Assembly: GCA_025354075.1 (NCBI GenBank)
Contig: JANXNO010000061.1
Coordinates: forward strand, 1-11,083
Direction: 5' to 3'
DNA length: 11,083 nucleotides
Origin: Burkholderiales bacterium
GTDB taxonomy: Bacteria > Pseudomonadota > Gammaproteobacteria > Burkholderiales > Casimicrobiaceae
Shown here: in pieces, positions 6,450 through 11,083 of the stretch
Layout: every line of letters begins with the position of its first letter
How positions within the stretch are numbered: the first letter of the stretch is position 1
The notes under the pieces: generated by a model
Seen by the model: the letters and a program-made list of their open reading frames with translations, nothing else
The model's database searches: none
Told to the model about the DNA's origin: nothing
Made by a program: the position numbers and the translations under genes

Positions 6450-7667
6450 ATGGCCTTCCTTCGTTTCAATCTCGCCTTTTCGTTACTTGCCGCTGCGGTC
6501 ATGTTGACGCTTTCAGGCTGCTCCGAGTCCGTTCCGCCGACGTCTGAAGCCGCGAGTGCTGTGTTGCAAGGCAATCAATTGCGCTTTCCGGCGGGGCATC
6601 CACAACTTGCATTGCTGACGACGGTTGACGTGCGTCCGTCAACGGCGGTGGCGATTGATTTACCGGCTCGACTGACCTGGAATGAATCACGCACCCAGCG
6701 CATCTTTCCTGCGTTCGCAGGCCGAGTGACAGCTATTCGCGCCGATGTTGGCCAGAGCGTGAAGGCGGGCGCAGTGCTCGCACAAATGGCGTCGCCTGAC
6801 TTCGGGCAGGCACAGGCCGACGCTGCTCGGGCAGCAGTCGATGCGCAACTCACACAAAAGAGCCTCGCGCGGCAAAAGGAGCTGCTTTCCGCCGGTGTGA
6901 TTGCACGTAAAGACTTTGAGCAGGCAGAAGCCGAAGCTGCGCGCGCGCAGACTGAAGTCGCACGGGCACAGGCACGCTCCAAACTTTATGGTGGTGGCAA
7001 TGGAGTCAATCAGCAACTCGGCCTCGTCAGCGGCATCAATGGCATCGTCGTTGAGCGCAATCTGAATCCAGGACAAGAGCTGCGGCCCGATCAATCCGGC
7101 GTCGGCGTGCCCGCGCCGTTTGTGGTGTCAGATCCGACTTCGCTCTGGGTGCAGATTGATGCACGTGAACGTGATGTGGGTAGCCTGCGCGCAGGCTCCA
7201 CGTTTGATCTGGTTGTTCCGACGTTGCCCAACGAAAAATTTGTCGGCAAAGTCATCACCAGCGGTGACGCCATCGATCCGACGACACGTACGATCAAAGT
7301 GCGGGGCGAGGTGGCCAATCCTGACCGACGTCTGAAAGCCGAAATGCTGGCGACTGCGCGGCTGGAGCGGCATCTGGGCGGTGGACTCGTGATTCCGGCG
7401 TCGGCGGTAGTGCTGCGCGGGACGCAACACACCGCGTTTGTGCAAACGGCGCCGGGCGTGTTTGAGCCGCGTGAAGTTCGATTGACGTATCAGGATAGCA
7501 AGCAGGCCGTGGTGGCGCGAGGGTTGGAGGCGGGCGACAAGGTGGTCAGCGAAAACGTGTTGTTGCTTTCACGCCAGTTTGCACTGTCGCAGGAGACAAG
7601 CGAGAGCAAGGAGTTGCCACCGGTGGCAGCTTCGAAGGACGTCAAAGACGCACCAAAGAAACCATGA
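6450..7667 (+). CDS. RND efflux periplasmic adaptor (membrane fusion) lipoprotein, CzcB/CusB type
   Basis: A 405-residue adaptor linking the inner-membrane pump to the outer-membrane channel. ATG 6450 gives a lipoprotein signal peptide with the lipobox LSGC, so Cys24 is predicted to be lipidated. The longer upstream frame would overlap the outer-membrane factor gene and bury this signal, so I reject it. Domains in order: first half of the barrel-sandwich (lipoyl-like) with FAGRVTAIRADVGQSVKAG (89-107), an alpha-helical hairpin about 116-180, second lipoyl half about 190-212 (SGINGIVVERNLNPGQ), beta-barrel 226-305 with LWVQIDARERDVGSL, and membrane-proximal domain 312-375 (VIPASAVV...GLEAGDKVV). 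There is no His-rich metal chaperone segment, and the tail is lysine-rich. The stop overlaps the pump start as ATGA, a sign of translational coupling. No strong Shine-Dalgarno is seen before 6450. Confidence 0.91.
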   Translation: MAFLRFNLAFSLLAAAVMLTLSGCSESVPPTSEAASAVLQGNQLRFPAGHPQLALLTTVDVRPSTAVAIDLPARLTWNESRTQRIFPAFAGRVTAIRADVGQSVKAGAVLAQMASPDFGQAQADAARAAVDAQLTQKSLARQKELLSAGVIARKDFEQAEAEAARAQTEVARAQARSKLYGGGNGVNQQLGLVSGINGIVVERNLNPGQELRPDQSGVGVPAPFVVSDPTSLWVQIDARERDVGSLRAGSTFDLVVPTLPNEKFVGKVITSGDAIDPTTRTIKVRGEVANPDRRLKAEMLATARLERHLGGGLVIPASAVVLRGTQHTAFVQTAPGVFEPREVRLTYQDSKQAVVARGLEAGDKVVSENVLLLSRQFALSQETSESKELPPVAASKDVKDAPKKP

Positions 7668-10600
7668 AACGGCTCATCAACTACGCGTTGACGCAGCCGC
7701 TGTTCATAGTGCTCGGCACGGTGCTGTTTGTGTTGTCTGGCGTCACCGCTTTCAAAAATCTGTCGGTTGAAGCATTCCCGGATGTCACAGATACACAGGT
7801 GACGATCATTGCGCTGTATCCAGGGCGTGCTGCCGAAGAGGTGGAAAAGCAGGTCACGCTCCCGATTGAGGTGGCGGTGTCGGGCTTGCCCAACGCGTTG
7901 CGCGTGTTCTCGCATACCCAATTTGGCTTGTCGTTTACGGTGGTGACTTACGACGACAAGGCCGACGTCATGCAGGCGCGGCAGCAGGTGAGCGAGCGCC
8001 TGCGCGGCATTGATTTGCCCAATGGTGTGGACGCCACGATCGCACCTAACTCGACGCCAGTGGGCGAGGTCATGCGCTACCGGTTGCGTGGTGACGGTTT
8101 CTCGACGACCGATATTCGCTCGGTTGAAGACTGGGTAGTTGAACGCAGCTTGCGTCAGGTTCCAGGCGTGGCGGACGTGGTGGCGATGGGTGGCGCAATC
8201 AAGCAATACGAAGTGCAGCCCGATCTCGACAAGCTTCGTGCGTACAAACTGACCTTTCAAAATCTGCTCGACGCGTTGGGGCGCGGCAATGCCAATGCGG
8301 GCGGCAGCTACGTGGCGCAAGGCGCGCAGCAGTATGCGATTCGCGGCATCGGATTGCTCCGCTCGGCTGATGACATCGGGCAAATTGTGCTCTCATCGCG
8401 CGGCGGCACACCGATCCTTATTCGCGATGTGGCGACGGTGAAGATCGGTGCAGTGCCAAGGCTAGGTGTCGTTGGGCAGGACAACGACGACGATGTGGTG
8501 ACCGGCATCGTGGTCATGCGCAAAGGCGAAAACCCGAGCGAGGTATTGAAGGGCATCAAGGCGCGCATCGAATCGCTTAACGCCAAAGGTTTGCCGCCCG
8601 GCATGATGATCGAGCCGTTTTATGACCGCACCTGGCTCATGGGCAAGACGCTGTCCACGGTGTTTCGCAATCTGGTGGAAGGTGCGCTGCTCGTTTCCAT
8701 CGTGCTCTACCTGTTTCTTTCGAACGTGCGCGCAAGTCTTGCCGTTGTCGTTGTGATTCCGCTGGCGCTGTTGGCGACCTTTCTTGGCCTCAAGATCATG
8801 GGCGTACCGGCTAATCTGCTGTCGCTCGGTGCGATGGATTTCGGCATCATCGTCGACGGCGCGGTGATCGTCATTGAAAACATTTTGCAGCGCTTATCCG
8901 AGAAAGGCGAAGGCATGACCACCGATGAACGGCGCACCGTGATCGCGGATGCCGCGAACGAAGTGGGTCGCCCGACGCTGTTCTCGATGCTCATCATCAT
9001 CGCCGCGCACATTCCAATCTTCGCGTTGCAGCGACATGAAGGCCGTATCTTTCAACCGATGGCGCTGTCGGTGACTACGGCGCTGATCGGTTCGCTTATT
9101 TTTTCGTTGACGCTGGTGCCGTTGCTGGCGTTCTGGATGCTGCGAAAAAAGGTGCCGCACGGTGACAATTTTATTGTCGCGACGAGCAAGCGCCTTTACA
9201 CGCCAGTACTTGAATGGGCTCTGGATCACCGGCGCACCGTTATTATCATTGGCATGGCAACATTTGCGCTGGCGGTGCTGAGCGCAAGCCGCCTAGGGTC
9301 TGAGTTTTTACCGGAACTCAACGAAGGGACGATCTGGATGAACCTGCGCTTGCCCGCGAGCATTTCGACAGAAGAGGCGACCCGCGTTTCGCGCAAAGTT
9401 CGCCAAGCGCTGCACACCGTGCCTGAAGTGGACACCGTGGTGTCAAAAGCGGGGCAACCAGAGGACGGCACTGATCCAAAGCCGATCAGCATGCTTGAGG
9501 CGTTTGTCGGTCTCAAGCCACCGGAAATGTGGCGTCCGGGCTACACCAAGGAGCGCTTACTCGAAGAGATGGACAAGGCGGTGTCGGCGATTCCGAGTAT
9601 GGAGCCCAGCTTCTCGCAACCGATTCGCGATAACGTGCTGGAATCCATTTCACAGATCGATGGACAGATTGTGATCAAGGTTGCGGGCGACGATCTGGCT
9701 GAGCTTAAAAAAACGACCGAGGCTATCGAAAAAGAGATCAAGCAGGTGCGCGGCGTGTTCCGTGCCGAGATTGATCGTGCCGGCGAAGTGCCGCATTTAT
9801 TGATCGAAATTGATCGGGCACGAGCGGCGCGTGCCGGGCTTAATGTGGGAGACGTTCAGGATGTGATCGAATCCGCGCTTGCTGGAAAGGTAGCCACGCA
9901 ATTGTGGGAAGGTGAACGCAAGTTTGCGGTGGCTGTGCGCCTGCCGGAGGATCGGCGGTCGATGGACTCGTTACAGGCGATTCCGATTGCGACGCCTGAC
10001 GGTGGCTACGTAGCACTGGGTGCGGTTTCGACTATTCGCGAATCAGCGGGTGCGATGGATATTGCCCGTGAAGCCGGACGGCGCACGATGGCTATCGGCA
10101 TCTTTATCAAGAATCGTGACATGGGTTCGGTGGTCGCCGATATGCAGGCTGTGGTGGAAAAGAATGTCAAATTACCAACGGGGCAAACGGTGGCGTGGTC
10201 GGGCGAATTTGAAAATCAGGAACGTGCGATGAAGCGGTTGGCCGTCGTGGTGCCGATTTCGTTGCTGCTGATATTCGTGTTGCTGTTTGACGCGTTCGGC
10301 TCATTCAAACGGGCGGCACTCATTCTGATCAACGTCCCGCTGGCGCTGGTTGGCGGCTTTGTGGCGCTGTGGATTTTTTCGATCCCGTTGTCGGTTTCGG
10401 CTGCGATTGGTTTTATCGCGCTCTCGGGTCAGGCGGTACTCAACGGCGTGGTGATGCTGTCCGTGTTTCAGCAACTGGAGACGGCTGGGAAAACGGTTGT
10501 GCAAGCCGTGCGTGAAGGCTCGCTGGCACGACTGCGCACGGTGCTGATGACGGCGCTGCTGGCGGCGCTTGGCTTGTTGCCGATGGCGCTGTCACACGAC

Positions 10601-10756
10601 ATCGGGTCTGAGACTCAGCGACCTTTGGCGATTGTGGTGATCGGTGGTTTGTTCACCGCGACATTGCTTACGCTGGTGGTGTTGCCAGCGCTGTATGTGT
10701 CGTGGTTTTCTCCCAAGCTGGATCCCGCGAAGAACATGCTTGCCAAGTATCAGTAG
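7664..10756 (+). CDS. czcA: Heavy-metal RND efflux pump, CzcA-type inner-membrane permease (HME-RND)
   Basis: A full-length 1030-residue RND permease, normal for the family. It is a proton-driven trimeric antiporter with twelve membrane helices and two large periplasmic domains. Start ATG 7664 overlaps the adaptor stop. N-terminal features are TM1 (about 12-30), AFPDVTDTQVTI (37-48) and YPGRAAEEVEKQVTLPIE (52-69), hallmarks of metal-RND pumps. TM4 carries MDFGIIVDGAVIVIEN (391-406), with D392, D398 and E405 as the charged proton-relay set. GSEFLPELNEG (545-555), LKPPEMWRPGYTKE (617-630) and FSQPIRDNVLESIS (650-663) are HME-type porter-loop motifs. The C-terminal repeat has SGQAVLNGVVM and LGLLPMALS. 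The DFGxxxD form and the absence of Met in the FSQPIRDN region point to divalent cations rather than Cu/Ag (CusA). Zn, Co, Cd and Ni cannot be told apart here, so the symbol is family-level. Confidence 0.93.
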   Translation: MKRLINYALTQPLFIVLGTVLFVLSGVTAFKNLSVEAFPDVTDTQVTIIALYPGRAAEEVEKQVTLPIEVAVSGLPNALRVFSHTQFGLSFTVVTYDDKADVMQARQQVSERLRGIDLPNGVDATIAPNSTPVGEVMRYRLRGDGFSTTDIRSVEDWVVERSLRQVPGVADVVAMGGAIKQYEVQPDLDKLRAYKLTFQNLLDALGRGNANAGGSYVAQGAQQYAIRGIGLLRSADDIGQIVLSSRGGTPILIRDVATVKIGAVPRLGVVGQDNDDDVVTGIVVMRKGENPSEVLKGIKARIESLNAKGLPPGMMIEPFYDRTWLMGKTLSTVFRNLVEGALLVSIVLYLFLSNVRASLAVVVVIPLALLATFLGLKIMGVPANLLSLGAMDFGIIVDGAVIVIENILQRLSEKGEGMTTDERRTVIADAANEVGRPTLFSMLIIIAAHIPIFALQRHEGRIFQPMALSVTTALIGSLIFSLTLVPLLAFWMLRKKVPHGDNFIVATSKRLYTPVLEWALDHRRTVIIIGMATFALAVLSASRLGSEFLPELNEGTIWMNLRLPASISTEEATRVSRKVRQALHTVPEVDTVVSKAGQPEDGTDPKPISMLEAFVGLKPPEMWRPGYTKERLLEEMDKAVSAIPSMEPSFSQPIRDNVLESISQIDGQIVIKVAGDDLAELKKTTEAIEKEIKQVRGVFRAEIDRAGEVPHLLIEIDRARAARAGLNVGDVQDVIESALAGKVATQLWEGERKFAVAVRLPEDRRSMDSLQAIPIATPDGGYVALGAVSTIRESAGAMDIAREAGRRTMAIGIFIKNRDMGSVVADMQAVVEKNVKLPTGQTVAWSGEFENQERAMKRLAVVVPISLLLIFVLLFDAFGSFKRAALILINVPLALVGGFVALWIFSIPLSVSAAIGFIALSGQAVLNGVVMLSVFQQLETAGKTVVQAVREGSLARLRTVLMTALLAALGLLPMALSHDIGSETQRPLAIVVIGGLFTATLLTLVVLPALYVSWFSPKLDPAKNMLAKYQ

Positions 10757-10775
10757 CGCCGGATGTGCCCGGCGT
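10756..10775. terminator. Weak hairpin between convergent genes, possible terminator
   Basis: CGCCGG (10757-10762) and CCGGCG (10769-10774) form a perfect 6-bp GC stem with a 6-base loop, extendable by one G-T pair. It starts right at the pump stop codon and lies between two convergent genes. The plus-strand side is followed by GCGCGGCAGATTTAAAA rather than a run of T, so it is at best a poor intrinsic terminator. Confidence 0.3.
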
Positions 10776-10786
10776 GCGCGGCAGAT

Positions 10787-11083
10787 TTAAAACCGCGCCC
10801 CAACGCTCAGGCGCCACACATTGTCTGCCGTGAAGTTGGTGTTCGGATCAAACGCCAGACGAACGAAGAATCGTGGCCAGTCGTAGGTGACGGTGCCACC
10901 CACTTTGGCGATGTGTTGCCCGTCAACGAGGCCGCGCTTGTAAAGCAGGTCAAGCGTGAGGCGCTCCTTGCCTTCGAGCGGGGTGCGCGAGGTCAGATGA
11001 AAATGCTGCTGATCAGGATTCTCACGGTTGTCACGAACGTAAGTCGCGGCAAAGCTCTGACCGCTCTCGGCGCGATAGCCGCC
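10787..11083 (-). CDS. Outer-membrane beta-barrel protein, C-terminal fragment
   Basis: The minus strand is open from the right edge to TAA at 10789-10787, giving the last 98 residues of a protein whose start is outside the window. The residues alternate polar and hydrophobic/aromatic in repeated short strands (SFAATYVRD, QHFHLTSR, ERLTLDLLYKR, HIAKVGGTVTYDW, RFFVRLAF, WRLSVGARF), and the protein ends in phenylalanine (GARF). That pattern, with a terminal aromatic for BAM recognition, is the signature of an outer-membrane barrel. I do not recognise the specific family. It converges on the pump gene with 30 bases between stops, so it is not part of the efflux operon. This stretch falls below usual ORF-length cut-offs because of the window edge but is clearly coding. 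Confidence 0.72.
   Translation of the reverse strand, partial: GGYRAESGQSFAATYVRDNRENPDQQHFHLTSRTPLEGKERLTLDLLYKRGLVDGQHIAKVGGTVTYDWPRFFVRLAFDPNTNFTADNVWRLSVGARF

Noticed and set aside
7490..8383. Long 297-codon open frame on the minus strand opposite the adaptor and pump genes
   Set aside because: It lies wholly antisense to two strongly recognisable genes. Its His/Arg/Gln-rich composition is what GC-rich codon usage casts on the other strand, and it has no family-like motifs.
1..11083. CRISPR arrays, tRNA/rRNA genes, insertion sequences, toxin-antitoxin or phage genes
   Set aside because: None seen: the genes are tightly packed with normal families, and no repeat-spacer pattern, cloverleaf, transposase or terminal inverted repeats were found by reading both strands.

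Overview
The window looks like chromosomal DNA of a Gram-negative proteobacterium, most likely a betaproteobacterium of the Burkholderiales type. This rests on the fairly GC-rich coding sequence, the N-terminal style of MoeA (an extra stretch with DDYDPNSMPV before the core domain), a TctDE/QseBC-type two-component pair, a tripartite RND efflux operon with an outer-membrane component, and an inverted pair of hairpins with the GTRG...GTGGGCA look of REP elements. No taxonomic search was possible, so the assignment is an inference.

Left part (1-2595), all on the minus strand. First comes the N-terminal end of a probable S9-type serine peptidase cut by the window edge. A 119-base spacer follows, holding two inverted REP-like hairpins. 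Next are moeA (molybdenum cofactor synthesis) and a diacylglycerol/lipid kinase of the YegS type, 37 bases apart and possibly co-transcribed. A small antibiotic-biosynthesis-monooxygenase (ABM) fold protein is divergent from the kinase on the plus strand (2596-2898).

Central and right part (2923-10756). A histidine kinase and an OmpR-family response regulator lie on the minus strand, 3 bases apart. They are transcribed away from a plus-strand operon of TolC-like outer-membrane factor, membrane-fusion lipoprotein and CzcA-type heavy-metal RND pump (HME-RND). The last two genes overlap by ATGA. The 73-base divergent spacer holds three phased heptamers (ARGTCAG, starts 10 and 11 bases apart) and a 6-bp-arm palindrome next to the efflux start. 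The simplest reading is that the response regulator binds this spacer and controls the pump, and perhaps itself. The assembled machine would span the envelope and expel divalent cations (Zn, Co, Cd or Ni) from the periplasm or cytoplasm. The exact metal cannot be read from the sequence. The sensor's periplasmic loop has no obvious metal-ligand cluster.

Right edge (10787-11083): the C-terminal 98 residues of an outer-membrane beta-barrel protein on the minus strand, convergent with the pump gene. A small GC hairpin lies between the two.

Most of the window is ordinary, recognisable gene content. I see no evidence for a wholly new system. The points most worth checking are the phased repeats in the divergent spacer, the pairing of a TctE-like sensor with a metal pump, the lipid-anchored adaptor, and the REP-like pair.
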